This document shows positions 49,571-62,275 of a stretch of DNA of 64,000 nucleotides, piece after piece. A model generated the notes under the pieces. The model ran no database searches, had not been told where the DNA came from, and saw only the letters and a program-made list of their open reading frames with translations. Made by a program: the position numbers and the translations under genes. Source of the stretch: Polyodon spathula (lineage: Eukaryota; Chordata; Actinopteri; Acipenseriformes; Polyodontidae); assembly GCF_017654505.1 (NCBI RefSeq), contig NC_054559.1, positions 19,463,792-19,527,791 on the forward strand. Direction: 5' to 3'. Within the stretch, counting starts at the first letter, position 1, and each line of letters starts with the position of its first letter.

Positions 49571-50200
49571 CCCAGACTGTCACAATTCTTCCTCTGATGT
49601 TCCCCAATATCGGGAGATTTATCCATAGGACAGATCATCCAACTTTATTGCTAATGACATCAGAGATGCACGTAATTATAGACTTCGTTTAAATGGAAGT
49701 GAAATTAGCCAGTTCTTATTCCCTGACTGCGCCCGCCCTCATGAATTAACAAGACAGTTAATCATCCAATCAACAAAGAGCAGCATAGCTGATTTAATGT
49801 GGATCAGAAATGACTCAAATTGAACGCTGCTCCAATTTGCACTCATAATTGTTATAATAGTTTTTTTTTTTTGTTGTTTTGTTTTGTTCTGATTGAAATC
49901 CATCCAATCCCACAATTTACCTGGATTTTTTCAAATCTACCTGGATTTCATTCTATAGAAATATAGGAGTAAGAGTAGACATGAGAAAGACTTGCAGTAC
50001 AACAGAAGACCCAGATACAGCAGGCTTTCCCATATATACAAAATAATCACATACATGTGTTCATTTGGGGTTAAAGTGTATGCCATTTGAGACGTAGACT
50101 GTTGTACAGGTATATACAGCAACTGTCCAAACTAACAGCAATGGCTCAGGGCTTTCTGTGAACTCTTGTTTTATATTAAACACAATGGGGCTTTACTTCA
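49571..50200. other. No recognised feature
   Basis: Unique-looking sequence with a T run at 49861-49872. Confidence 0.45.
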
Positions 50201-50332
50201 GGTCAGGGGTGTCCAAAGGTGTCTCTTCCACTCCTGGTCTTTGTGCCAACCCTGTTCTTAAAGACCCTGAAGTTGTTAGATGTTAAACCTGGAATGCACT
50301 ATCCTTCCTGGAGTGTGATTGGACACAGCAGC
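50201..50332. mobile_element. Small hAT-like MITE relic
   Basis: TCAGGGGTGTCCAAAGGTGT then CACTCCTGG at the left pairs imperfectly with CCTGGAGTGTGATTGGACAC at the right. The internal GTCTTTGTGCCAACCCTGTT is typical of a decayed vertebrate hAT MITE. About 130 bases. Confidence 0.45.
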
Positions 50333-52619
50333 TTAAGGTTATGAAAAAGCCGCATTGTGCCAAATGTGAATAATGTATTACAGTCTGCTCGGTTTAATGA
50401 ATGAATCGTTAACGACTGATGACTAGATCCTTAACTGGAAGATAATGACCTGGGTAAGGGGGGGGGGGGCTGGGCACAAAGATCATTAACGCAATTATGA
50501 ACCGCGTAATTCTGCATTTTGAAATATATATATGTATTTTTATTTTATTTTTTGTTGTTTTAAAAGAGGCACAATTTCCACAATGTAATAGAATGAAGAG
50601 GAGGCATTGGAATTTGTGTAGGATCACTTTGTAACATCCTTCTTTTTGAGCCTTTAACGGTGGAGAATGACCTCAAATGCTACATCCTGAGTGACTAAGG
50701 CGGTGTGCAGCATTCTTTATAACCAGAGCAAAGTTCATACAAACAGAGGACGGGTCGATTTTTAATTGCTCTCCATTAAAAGACTCGCAATTCACCTGTT
50801 TACTTCACATGAAATAGAAAGATCATATTGTACAATGAGTGTTTCATTGAACAAAAATTGGAGCATTTGAAGAATATACTCAAGTCAGGGTAGTTCTGAA
50901 ACCGAGGAAAGGCTTAGTTTCTAAACCCTAAAGCCATAAAGTTATAAAGTTAAGTGTTCAAAAGAATACCAACATACAATACAGTAGAACAACCAAAAAC
51001 ATCTCGCGACTTTATCATCTGTGCTGAATATTCAACACGGGTTTTGGCTCTTGATCTTCTTTCATGCTCTTTCTGTTCTTTATATAGCATGTACCATATG
51101 GGACATCTTTTCCACTCGCTGCTTTCTCCTGCCAGTGAAGTTCTGTTGCCCACGTTCCTTATATAACAGACTCCACTGTTGTCATCTAGATGCTTTGAGC
51201 TTGATTCATGAGGTGAAGCTGTGATCCAGATACTCACCTCATAGTCTTGTAATCAAGCTTCATGATTAGGCATCACTAAATATAGTGCTTAGAACAAACT
51301 CATTACTTCCTTGCAATTGCCAGATCAGCACCAGTGTGATTGCAGGAGATGGAAATTGTAAGAAATATTACCATTGCTTGTGAGTTGATTTGTTTGTCCT
51401 TTATTTAGGAAAAATGTGAGACGTTAGAAATACAAGCTTTACTGAAATTATTTTGTTAGCTCTGTGTACTTTAAAAATAACTTTGATTGATAAAAGCTGA
51501 AAGTATTTATTCCTAGTAATTGATTCATTATTGCTTGAAATTGGTTGTCCTGCATGAACAAAATGAAGATACTGTACACTATTTTTACTTTGACTATCTA
51601 CTAAGTATCAAATCAGTAAAGCAAACAACTTAGCATTAGTGACATTTAAAATGGTTCTCTTAATTAATAACATTTTTTACATTTTTTTTGAGTGTTTTTG
51701 CACTGTTAAATTGCTATTACTTATGTAATAAGCAAGTTTTTCCCCCCAATTTTATGGTCAGGTTTATCGCTAACAAATTAAGGGTGTAGAAATAGGACTT
51801 CAAACAGGAAACGCCCCAAAATGATACCCCTTACATAACACCCTGCTACCGGTCTCCAAGGTGTCCCATGCACATGAAAGATTTCGTCTTTAAGGAAAAA
51901 TTGCTTTCTTGCATTTTTCTGAAACAAGAGAGTGCTTGAAAGCTTGCATGCTAAGTGTAATAAAAGTTCTCCACTTGACAGCTCTGTGCACCCCTCTCAA
52001 AGCGCTGTCATTGAACATTCAGTTTGAGGTCACACTGATCTCTGGGATGAGAGAGAAAACTTCTTCAAGATGCTGCAAAAGGCAGGCAGGCAGGCAATTG
52101 CAGCTCATGGAAACAATAATATGCCAGCAATTACTTCTTCTGGCATAAACAAGAAGTCTGTAAAAAATGCAAATGATTTGCACTGCGAATCTCATGACAG
52201 GGAAAGTGACAGCTTTAATATTTTGATAACAGTGAAATGCTTTTTTTGTTTTTTTTTTAATCAGAATAATAGCATTTGCAGGAAGCCATTTACATACTAA
52301 ATGTTCGTGTTAAATGCATGGGCTGGTTTTAATCGTGCAAAAAAAAAACAACAGAAAGTAAAAAAAAAAAAAAAAAAAAAAGGTTTTAATTACCTGTGTT
52401 AGAAATTTATTTTTGTGTCGATCATATAAATCGAGGGGATCAGCGTTTACTTTTTACTCTGCGCTTTAGTTGCGCTATGTTTAGAAATTGCTCTCATACC
52501 ATTTGCAATATAAAAACAAGTTAGTTTTTACTTTCTCCTTCTCTGTGGTAAAGTCAGCATTGCTGAACGGATGTAAAAACGCATGTACAATCTACAAGCC
52601 ACCAGCCAGCGATGCATAG
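50333..52619. other. No recognised gene
   Basis: Unique-looking sequence with G11 at 50459-50469, a T-rich run at 52243-52258 and A22 at 52360-52381. Short frames lack domains. Confidence 0.45.
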
Positions 52620-52865
52620 ACTAAGAAGCACAAGAACGGGACACGGCCACTCGGCCCATTTAAGCCCATCTGGTTCCTAGCAGCTTATGGATCTCAAATC
52701 TTTGTCAAGTTGGGTCTTAAAGGATCTATTCCATCCCCTCAACACTCATTGTGTGAAGAAGTATCTCCTTCCCTAAGTCTTTTTCCATTTAATTTCCAAC
52801 AGTGTCCCCTGGTCCCAAATTGCACAAATTGAACTAAATCGGTCTACCTATTTTTAAGGCAAATT
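52620..52865 (+). mobile_element. Ancient dispersed repeat (class uncertain)
   Basis: GGCCACTCGGCCCATTTAAG, CATCTGGTTCCTAGCAGCTT, AAGTTGGGTCTTAAAGGATC, GTGTGAAGAAGTATCTCCTT and TGTCCCCTGGTCCCAAATTG form a phrase series that I recall from old repeats in fish and other vertebrate genomes. Probably the 3' part of a LINE. A single copy here, so the class rests on memory. Confidence 0.45.
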
Positions 52866-53753
52866 ATGGACATGTAATTATTATCATAATAATAATAGCC
52901 ATAATCTTCATTAAATGGCAAAGGTTCCTGTTTGAGAGAGGCAACTAATTATTATGCAGCTTATTATTATACTTGGTAGCAGAGTGCAATGGCCATCTAG
53001 TATAGTGCTTATTTACAGAGGAGCTGTTCTTTTCAAACCATGCACAGAACAGAGCTGCCATTGAAATCACCAGCACTGAAGTTTCAGTTTAAGGCATTTG
53101 TATGTTTGTGTTCTAACAACACGTGAACAAGGAAGAGGCGCAGTCAGATGTCCAAACGGAAGCAGTACTGAGCAGCAGGGAAGACTTGACAAAGATGTTT
53201 TCTGATAGCAAAGCTTACTGAGGTCGGGTGTTCAGTCTGCTCTAAAAGACACAAGCAGAGTTTAGTATTTCCTCTAGTTCAAGCCCCCATGTCAGCTCCA
53301 TTAATCACTCCTGGTTTGCCCTCCCAGCCCCGAAGTGCTCACCTGCCTCTCTATCAGAAGCTTGTTAGTTTAAATCCTAGCTTGCCGGGCTGAAGGCTGC
53401 AGTCAAAGCTGTTATTAGTGCAGGTCAAGTAACTTGAAATTAATGGAGGTATAAGAACTCCTACAAAACAAGGATGGTTTAGAAATTGAAAGGAATATCT
53501 TTCTGGTGATTTAGTTTTTATGTCAGTAGTTGTGGAGTCTTGGATGGAAAGCTTCAGCCAACCAAACGACTGCAAACTCGTCCATTATAACAAACTGACT
53601 TTGAGATTCAGCTCTTTTACATTAAGAATACAGTTCAGGGATGCCATTTAAAGAATGTATTATCCATGTAAGAGACAGCCCATTTACATAAATAACATCT
53701 GCTACATATCATTGGGGAGCAAATTGTTTGTCCAATGTACATATACAATATAA
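52866..53753. other. No recognised feature
   Basis: Unique-looking sequence. The 73-codon minus-strand frame at 53354-53575 lacks a domain. Confidence 0.45.
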
Positions 53754-54240
53754 ACTGCCTGGCCACTTTAAATTAGGACCTGTACCAAACATCGGATTGG
53801 GCCTCCGTTTGCCCAGATCACAGCCTTGACACAACTTGGCACTTCACAAGGTACTGGACAGGTGTTCTAAGGGATGTTAACTCTTTCAGTCATTCCTATT
53901 TCATGCAGGCGATGCAGAGAGGCAGGCAGAAGATCGTCATGACAACAAACTCTGAGCAGCCTCAGCTGTGGACGACTTCCTGTTTGTTTTGCCACTGCTC
54001 TGATGACTGATATCTTGGAGCAGCCAATCATAATGACAGCCCTTGCTAGGGTTCGACGTGCACCCAGGCTTCTTTGACTTTCCCCCGATTTCTGGTTCAT
54101 AATCGTGCTTCTCCCAAAGCGTTCTAGTTCTGCAGGGACCACATGCCACATCACATGATCAAACTAATGCATTTCTCTAATTCAGGATGATGTCAACCCC
54201 AATTGGGTAACAGCGGGTCCTATGAAAGTGGCCAGGCAGT
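53754..54240 (-). mobile_element. Tc1-like DNA transposon, 487-bp copy with both ends
   Basis: The left end ACTGCCTGGCCACTTTAAAT and the right end, reversed, ACTGCCTGGCCACTTTCATA are terminal inverted repeats of about 17 perfect bases. On the minus strand the inner part encodes a degraded helix-turn-helix region (MIGCSKISVIRAVAK and nearby), open for 95 codons at 53867-54154. Parts match the fragments at 5.1 and 10.1 kb. Size and content show an internally deleted, non-autonomous copy without a catalytic domain. The flanks (TA or AT on each side) do not prove the target duplication. Confidence 0.8.
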
Positions 54241-54839
54241 ATGATTTCATGACAGTGTGACCTAGATACGCAGCATCACAATGAGCTACTTTAACAGCTA
54301 CAGTGCATGAGCTGTACTTATTATTTTAACGATGTTGAAGCCAGCTTCTCATACTGTACAACGCAGCTTCTTTTCCTGCTGTTTATGAAGAAATCCTCAT
54401 TATCCCACAATAGTAAAGAATTATTCAATTAAAGAAATTACAGTACCAGCACCTATATCTAACAGAACTTAGGAACACTTAGGAATTCATAGTGAATTAT
54501 GTCGAATAATTATGTTTTTTACCTCTGGTGTGGGAATCATTATCCGAGGTATATTTTTCTATATTCTTTATTTACACAACGATTGTTGAACAATCTAGCA
54601 TTTAAATTTTTAATCTAATTGTGGAATCTATCTTGCTTTCATTCGAATCCAATGACAGAACGATCGCATTCACCAAAATGAATTATGCAGCTTTGCCAAT
54701 GAGATGCAAAGCAATGTAAAGTAAGGTAACACTCTAATTAGGAGACTCTTGACTATACTTCCTTTTCTGTATGTTTCTATATAAAACGTTTGTGGAGTGC
54801 TGTGGTTATTTCATGCATGAGGACGGCCACAGACAGCAT

Positions 54840-54995
54840 AATTCATTGTAATCCTAACTTGTTCATCCTAGTATTATTTAAATTTACTGTAAGCTATACT
54901 GTATTTAAATCTTAAGCTTGCATTGTAACCCTGTACTGCCCTGTAACACTTGTAAGTCGCCTTGGATAAAGGCATCTGCCAAATGAATCAATAAT
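54840..54995 (+). mobile_element. SINE/LINE 3' tail of the L2/V-SINE type
   Basis: CTTGTAAGTCGCCTTGGATA followed by AAGGCATCTGCCAAATGAAT is the conserved 3' tail of many vertebrate L2-mobilised SINEs (consensus GTCGCTTTGGATAAAAGCGTCTGC). The upstream part matches 60482-60600 (TGTAATCCTAACTTGTT, ACTGTATTTAAAT, CTTGCATTGTAACCCTGTAC), so two copies of one family are present. The tRNA-like head is not seen. Confidence 0.75.
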
Positions 54996-56771
54996 TATTG
55001 ATATTGATATTCCAACAACATTGTTTGCATAACTACTACAGTGCCCCAGGAATCTTTCAGAACCTCGTTCAGGTGATTTCAGAACCTGTTTAATGCACCT
55101 GGATAGAGCTTATATGGACCAGAAAATAAAGTGAGAAATCTATATTGATTAAGAATACAAAAGAGGCAGCTATCTGGGTATTGTATGCTTCTCTTAAGGG
55201 AGCTGACCAGATCAGATCTCAACCCGGTTTGTCTCCAGGAATGAATGAGTGATAGCATTCAGACAGCTAGCTGGCGATCGCACCCTGCTGTTTCACAGGG
55301 AATCTGAAAGGTTCTACATTAATGCAATGCTGCAAGAGTGTTATTTATTTCTAGCTTTTTGAATATTTCGTGGCAGGTGAAATTCTCTGCAAGGTGCGCG
55401 ACAGTGAAGCGAGAGGTAAGACAACAGCCATCAGCTGCTATGTGTAAAAACTCCTTTCATGACAAGATAATTCTCTGCAGTTAATGCTCAGCTCCTCTGC
55501 ACCACCAAAAATAATATGTGTTTGACCCAACCTACACATGTCACTTGTCATTTTCTTATCGTTTTGTTCTCCTCTAATCTACTGACTCCTTTAACTCTAC
55601 GGCAACACTTTCATCGCCTCTGTTAGACAAAGCTTTGCACCCTGCAGCTTCTTTTGAAGTTAAAATGCTCCCAATTATTTGAATAGGCACATAAACAAAA
55701 TCAATAATAGCTAGGGACTAATATAATAAATACATATTCAAAAGTCGATTCCAGGCTCATTCAAGTTTTTTTTTTCTGAAAATCCTAACTAGAAAGATGA
55801 TTGTAATGCACAGACATTTCTGCCTTAGTTGCTTTTCAGTACAGATGGTGCATGGGGAACAAGCATGTGAGTCAGAAAATGACAGCCTGCCACCCCATCG
55901 CCAAGCACCCTCAGACAGACTCAACACTGGACACCAATACTGCTCCCTGTTCGGAATCTGAGGGGGGTTGTTTTGTTCAAGAGGGAAATTGGAGGGTTTG
56001 TGTTATTGCCAACACAGAAAAAAATGGCACATTTTTAAAAGCTGTTGCAGTATTTGCTATCTGGTTTCAATCCAGTCTCACTTCACCCACCTGAAAGCTG
56101 GTATTAAAACACATCAGATGCTCAAACTTCATTCAGTAAACTTACAGTATACCAACTCTTGCTAAAATGATGAACGATTATATAAAACATTGTGGTTGGA
56201 CTCCATTAAGAACATTTAGCAGCAACACTAATGGTTTGTAGTCACTGTTTTTTAGAACTTGGTATAACTTGTTGATACTAGCTAGGACCACTGTCCAAGC
56301 ACTGGGTCCATCGCACTGCAGCCACCCCTGTTCTGCAGAAACTTTTTCCTTTCCAGATTATCAGCATTGAATAAATCAATCCTATCCTGCTCTTTCTGTA
56401 ACTGTAGGTGAAAAGTTGATTACAGACTCCAGCTACAGAATGGATCATTGATAATTCTCTTGTTTGAGTTGCTTCTTCTGTTAAAATCAGCCCCTTAAGA
56501 GTTTCTTGACTAAAGCAGCTCTGTGTGTGTTGATGTTTACTCCCATCTCCCCAGCCAGTGACTGCAATAGAAGATACTGCTTTTGGCAAACATCACATGA
56601 AACCTGTAGCGATGTTTGATTCCTACTCATCGTGTTTTGAAAAGAAGAACTTTGACAATGCATAGTCTTCCAAACTAATGAGGCTCTAATTGTCCCCGTA
56701 ATATATTTCATAACTATATTCACAACATGAATACATGCATGACTACCTTGTTCCAGAAAAGTAGGTTATTT
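54996..56771. other. No recognised gene
   Basis: Unique-looking sequence. Open frames at 55852-56094, 56278-56589 and 56487-56723 overlap each other and lack domains. Confidence 0.45.
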
Positions 56772-56781
56772 TATATAATAT

Positions 56782-56857
<76 letters not shown>
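56772..56857. repeat. (AT)n microsatellite
   Basis: About 35 AT units with irregular TAATA edges. Confidence 0.96.
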
Positions 56858-56866
56858 CCAAGCAAA

Positions 56867-56929
56867 CAGGTACTCTCTCAATGAAAAGGGAGACCCAGCA
56901 GGTACTCTCTCAATGAAAAGGGAGACCCA
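56867..56929. repeat. 32-bp tandem duplication
   Basis: CAGGTACTCTCTCAATGAAA and AGGGAGACCCA occur twice, exactly 32 bases apart, with no internal mismatch. A recent duplication. CTCTC and GGGAG give a short internal hairpin. Confidence 0.93.
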
Positions 56930-59739
56930 ATTAAATCCTACAACTTTTTCTCATCATTCTCAATTACAATTCCCTATTCCTTTGTTCAACTAATCAGTGA
57001 GAGAGCCAGAGGAGGGTTTATGACAGGAAGCAAGATCTGTGTTAAAATAATCCTTCCGTGTTGTGTAGATACAAAGTGTCTTGACTAATGGTGAGATCTG
57101 GCTGTAATGAGAAGCCGCCCATGAGTAAAGCTACTGACAGAGACTATAAAGAGAAGCAGCCTTCCACATCTAAAAAGCAAAACAGCAAAACAGCAAAACA
57201 GCAACTCATAAGAGCAAGCAAGCAAATGGACAGTAAGGCCCAGGATACATTTTGGAATCATATATTTTGCAAAATTACCCATTTATGGTACATTAAATAA
57301 TTTGTCATTTTGAGGAAATGACTAACCTTTAACAACATACAGTTGTGAACCTTCATGACTTTGAACAACAGGTCACCACAGATCCACCTAAATAAAAGTC
57401 CTAGATGAAAGCTCTTGGCAATAACAACATTGTCATCCAAGCCTGCCTGCTCTCCTAATGCAGATTTATAATGCAATGAGCCCTTGTTTCACAGATAGAA
57501 GCCACTTGTCTCCGTTAGTTATCTGGTTACTGTGTTATGACGTGGAGTGTCATAATGACACACATTTGTTTCTATTAGCTGTACAGTTATTGCTGTTTTC
57601 GGAAGCCACACTCATCATCACATGTAATGAAAGCAGAGCAGCTGTAGATTAAATTTGCAAGATGAAAATGTTGTGATGAGCAGCGAGCTCCACTCTCGGG
57701 TGTCAAGGCAACAGTAACGTGCCCATCCTGCCTGTCCGAACGTTCCAGAACCATTCTTAGTGTTTCCTTTCTTGCCTGTTAGAATTCCAGCACTGACAAG
57801 ACACTGCAATGCCGCTTTGAGGTGTGACCGTGTGTTGGTTCCTGTTGAAGACTCTGTCCACTGAAGTTCACAAAGCTAACACTATACATCTGTAAATTCA
57901 CTTCACGTGAATTTCTTGTTAGTACTAATTATTTTGGTAGGGTAAGCTTGCAATGTTGTTGGTGCTGCACCTGCTAGTACTGCATGTTTTCTCAATTTCC
58001 AGTGCCACCTTTCTCAACCGGCAATAGAAAAACAAAGATAGTTTGGAAAGAAAAAATAAAGAATTGAGATTGGGTGTGCCGTCTGTTAACAAAACTGCTC
58101 GGAAAGCCAGGTGTAACAGTATTATTCACAAATCTCATTTTGTAAACAGATGGTTCGGTTTATTGCTGTTAAACCCTTTTTGGCTAAGAGAGATATAATT
58201 AGGGATGAGATGAGGAAAGGTAAATGAAAGCTGAATATCTGAGCTTTTTGTGAAACATGGGATTCTTTTCAGCAAGAGAAGCATTCTGCACATGGTGTAA
58301 ACATGCTGTATATGCTCGACACTGCACCTGGACGCTTACTTTCTCTACTGTATAGGAATGTTTCATTTGTGTTGTGAGAAATGTTGTAAAGGCTTTCTCT
58401 TTGTTATATGTATTTACATTTCAATATTTTATTGCATGCAGATTTCGTAAAGATTTTTGAACCTACTCCTGCAATGTTAATGATCGTTTTCACACAGCTG
58501 GCACAGACCACATTAAAGCCTGGAGAAATTTGATTCACGCTGACATGTCTAACCTCTGAATGGATTGCAACGACCTCGAGAAACCACCTGAGACATCACT
58601 CAGAGTTAATGCGCTCGCTGACGGAGTTAACCCTATCCTGGCCTGGGCCTTCATTCTGCAACTTGAAGGTTTCCATGAAGAGGTCCCATTGTCTTAACCG
58701 GGCATCTCAAGTTGTGAAGTAGGTGAGATTACATTAATTCTAATACATTGCCATTTAATAAAATCCCCCCCCCCCCATAAGCATTTACTAAGCATCACTA
58801 AAGCTCTTCATTTACCAGTAAGTTGGAAGTAGCCATCGCTATCAGCACTATATGGTGAACTTGATCCACAATGATGCTTAAGAAAACAACGGCATTCATT
58901 TAGCTTTCTAGAGTAATCCAGGGACCCAGGGTTAGCCTGGAGAACATACCTAGCTCCAGAGTAACGCCAAATGCAATTGGCTGTCCTAAAAAAGGCAATA
59001 TACAGTACAGAGCACTTTTGATCACGCATCCTAATAAAATGCCCCAACATTGTAGCTTACCACCGTCCCCTCAACTGCTGTCCATACTTGCGCAGCCTAC
59101 CTGGTGATATACTGTAGTTTGTCTTGTCTTCAATGTTACAGAGAATATATTCTGTGGCATTTCAGCTCATCATCTTCAGTCACTAGATACTGAAAGAAAA
59201 AGGAAATTAATCAAAACGGTTCAACCTTGTAACACAAAAGGCAGCGTATCTGTACTACAGAGGTACTGCACACACGCACAAGTAGAGCTTTCTGTCTGCC
59301 TGTTGAGCAACAGGCATTTCAAACACTACCTAAGGATTCAGTTATCATTGTAATGCACTGTGAACGTGTATTGTTCTGTTGACAGCAGAGTTCAATGTAT
59401 TTAAAAAGATTGCTGTGGTCACAACAAATTCTGACGTCACAACAAATTCTTAAAAACACAGATGGTGAGTATTGAAACGGCAATAGGGATAAGATATGTT
59501 TTAATGTGCGTTTTTCACTATAAACTAATCTGCTTTAGAAACACTATGTTTAATCGCATTCCTGCTTGACAAATTAAAGTGATTTAATAATTATGGCAAT
59601 TAGAAAAAAAAAGACATTTCGACACAAATGCATTTATAAAGGAATAAGGGCTAAATAGGTCTTTCCTTACGTCTGATCTGGAACAGAATTCCTTTTCCAG
59701 ATCAGGCAGATTGATGCTCCAGAATGTCCTGGTGTCTGC
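56930..59739. other. No recognised gene; short simple sequence
   Basis: A small AAAACAGC repeat lies at 57177-57203 and C12 at 58766-58777. No exon, RNA gene or dispersed repeat identified in 2.8 kb. Confidence 0.45.
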
Positions 59740-59823
59740 ATAGTAATATTGTAATTATGTGTAAGTACACATGCACTTGCAAAGTACCTACTATGTAAAT
59801 ACACAGTAATTAGAGGCCATGTG
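59740..59823. mobile_element. Foldback element, short right-arm relic
   Basis: GCATAGTAATATTGTAATTA, TGTGTAAGTACACATGCACT and GTAAATACACAGTAATTAGA match the right arm. It is truncated on both sides and the terminal repeat is degraded. Confidence 0.68.
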
Positions 59824-60481
59824 CTTTATAGTCATCTGAAACTGCATATAGATATTGTGGATCACTATTACTATAATTACTTACAGGAAAGACCTTCAAC
59901 TGAACCATATTTCCTATAGGAAGTTACAAATGATGGCTGTCGCGTTGCCTGACAGAGAAGGTGATCTGACGGGGAATGATGCTCTAAATAACTGCCACTC
60001 ACTTCGAAGCCGTTTCCTGCATTAATCAGATTCTCCGGTTGGTTATGTCAGAGACGGATCACTGTGGCCATATCCTCAAACAGGACAGCGAAGGAGAGCT
60101 GACAAAACAGGGACGAGAAGGGGAAAAAAGAAAAGATTCGTCAGAGAGAAGAAGTGGCCCGCCTGTCATCTCCCGGTTTTATCTCCCAGCTGCCACGCCG
60201 TTTCCATGTCAACACATTTCCCCCGTCGTGGTCATCAATAAGCTGACATGCATTAAATTCACACTTCTGGAATTAAAGGTTTTTTTTTTTTTTTATCTAT
60301 TATCCTAGAAGCAACTCAAAGACATTTTCAGAAGCTCTATTAATGCAAAGCAGTACATGTATTTGGTGTCGTTTTCTAAAATCGCTTCAGTTGTTTTCTG
60401 TAGACTGTTACTTTTCTTACTGCTTCGCATTACTGGACCCTCAGCTAATATACGATTGCACTACTATGTCATTGTAGATAT
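59824..60481. other. No recognised feature
   Basis: Moderately GC-rich sequence with a T16 run at 60279-60295. An 89-codon frame (60039-60308) has no domain. Confidence 0.45.
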
Positions 60482-60654
60482 GACTTGCTGTAATCCTAAC
60501 TTGTTTTCATTCTGGCTCATATTGTATTCTAGCAGCATTAATGCACTTACTGTAAACTACACTGTATTTAAATATGAATCTTGCATTGTAACCCTGTACT
60601 GCACTCTATCACCTGTAATAAAGGCGTCTAGGATAAAGGCACCTGCCAAATAAA

Positions 60655-60655
<1 letters not shown>
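60482..60655 (+). mobile_element. SINE/LINE 3' tail, second copy
   Basis: Same family as 54840-54995: TGTAATCCTAACTTGTTTTC, ACTACACTGTATTTAAATAT, CTTGCATTGTAACCCTGTAC and AGGATAAAGGCACCTGCCAA ATAAAT. The tail runs directly into (TTA)n, as expected when a retroposed 3' end seeds a microsatellite. Confidence 0.78.
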
Positions 60656-60703
<48 letters not shown>

Positions 60704-60710
60704 ATATTAT

Positions 60711-60752
<42 letters not shown>

Positions 60753-60756
60753 TTAA
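60653..60756. repeat. (TTA)n-(TAA)n mirror microsatellite
   Basis: About 16 TTA units, a short TATATAA centre and about 12 TAA units. The halves are reverse complements and could form one long hairpin. Confidence 0.95.
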
Positions 60757-61214
60757 TAATTTTAAAAGGACAGGAAAAAATAAGTTCAATAGCTTTATTG
60801 AAATTTGAAATACAGTAGATACCCGATAATAATAAATAAAAACACAGATATAAACTTGCAAAGAGAATTTCTTTGTCAGGTTCACCAAGTACTAGCTTCA
60901 GGATTTCATATTTTCCCATAATCCCTTGCATGCAGTGGGGCTCCAGTGTAAAAACTGTCATGGCAACTGTTCTGCAGGGATCAGAAGGTGATAATAAAAT
61001 AAGAAACAGGCCTTAACAATGTGTTATTGTTCTGAAAAAGCTAAGAAGAGGTGATCATAACAACTTGTATTGAATTCTGACCGCTCAAAGCTTTTTAAGC
61101 TTACAGGAGAAATAAATATGTATTGTTTTGTTTTTTTCACTGCAAACCTGTGATAGCAAAACTCACTCCAGTACTTCTGCAACCCTGTCTGATAACTGAA
61201 CCGGTCAAATCAGT
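60757..61214. other. No recognised feature
   Basis: Unique-looking spacer between the mirror microsatellite and the palindromic-element relic. Confidence 0.45.
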
Positions 61215-61401
61215 CAGTTTTTTAAGTTATTTATAAAATGTTATAGCTAGCTGATATATTCAACTGCTAAGAGCTGAAAACAATTTAAAAAGGTCTAGTT
61301 CAGCAAATTATCAGTTCAGTGAAGGGTCTGGTTAAGTAATTGAGAGCTCAGTTGGAATGACACAGGGGGGGTCCCCAGGACCGGGGCTGGGAACCACTGA
61401 T
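61215..61401. mobile_element. Palindromic MITE relic (family of 36495-36829)
   Basis: CAACTGCTAAGAGCTG, GTCTAGTTCAGCAAATTATC, AGTTCAGTGAAGGGTCTGGT, GAGAGCTCAGTTGGAATGA and GGTCCCCAGGACCGG-GGCTGGGAACCACT match the right arm of the 36.5-kb element. The left arm is lost. Confidence 0.85.
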
Positions 61402-62199
61402 CTACAGCACAGGGCAACATGGTTTACCATGTGACCAGCACTCCTTGAAGGAATTATAGTGCACATTTATTAAAAAATAAATCATTTGGTAATGTTATTG
61501 CACTGATATTTGTGACTTATGCATTATCTACAGCGTGCAAAATATTATATTTGGGTCGGTCCTTATTTTTATTGTCATGTAGCATAGTGGCTATAAATAA
61601 GTAACTTCCACATTAGAACTGTTGTGACAAAACAAGTACACTCAGCAATGATGACTGTTCGATTATTTCACAGCCGGTCGGACTCCAACCGCAACCCTGA
61701 TCCCCACATTCGATCCTGCTGTGGTCAGGCCCCTGTTGAGATTCCCTATCTCTTCCATTCTCTCCTGGGCTCCGTGCTCGGCAAAACCCTTTCAGTCACG
61801 GCAGAACGGATGGCTGAGTGCCTACACTGTGCTTGCGTGGCCGGGTGAAATTGGAACGTAAAAAGAGAAGACAGCGGGGAATGAGAGAAGAATAAAGAGG
61901 GAAACAGCACAAACTAAGCTGTACAGTGCGGCTTACTGAATCTTTCATCATCGTTGTCTCGTTATGTTACTTTAAGTTTAGAAGATTAAAGATATTGAAG
62001 ACTCGCGATGGAGAGAGTCTGCTGCTTGGGAGAGTGGCAGGAGCAGGTGCAGAACAAGATAAAGACATTGTCTTGAAAATAGCAGGCAGGTAGAAGCAGA
62101 AGCATGTGTACGGTACATGGTTCACAGAATGATGCCATGAAAAGCAGCTTTTAAGGGTGAGGAAGCTTGCGAAGTTTGGGTCAAGTGTAGTAGGGAGGA
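61402..62199. other. No recognised feature
   Basis: Moderately GC-rich sequence at 61660-62180. The frames at 61624-61848 and 61967-62227 have no domain. Confidence 0.4.
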
Positions 62200-62275
62200 G
62201 TCTGGCTGCAAACCGGCAAACCCGCACTGCAAGCGAGCGTCTTAACTACTCTGCTCATCTGCATCAAGGTTTTGG
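62200..62275 (-). mobile_element. tRNA-derived SINE head relic, minus strand
   Basis: The minus strand reads GATGAGCAGAGTAGTTAAGA, then CGCTCGCTTGCAGTGCGGGT, then TTGCCGGTTTGCAGCC. This has the look of a tRNA D-arm, anticodon arm and a degraded B-box (GGTTTGCAGCC). The surrounding body is not defined. Confidence 0.45.

Noticed and set aside
54840..54995. Possible host exon because of conservation with 60.5 kb
   Set aside because: The shared sequence is the L2/V-SINE-type 3' tail, so the similarity is due to a retroposon.
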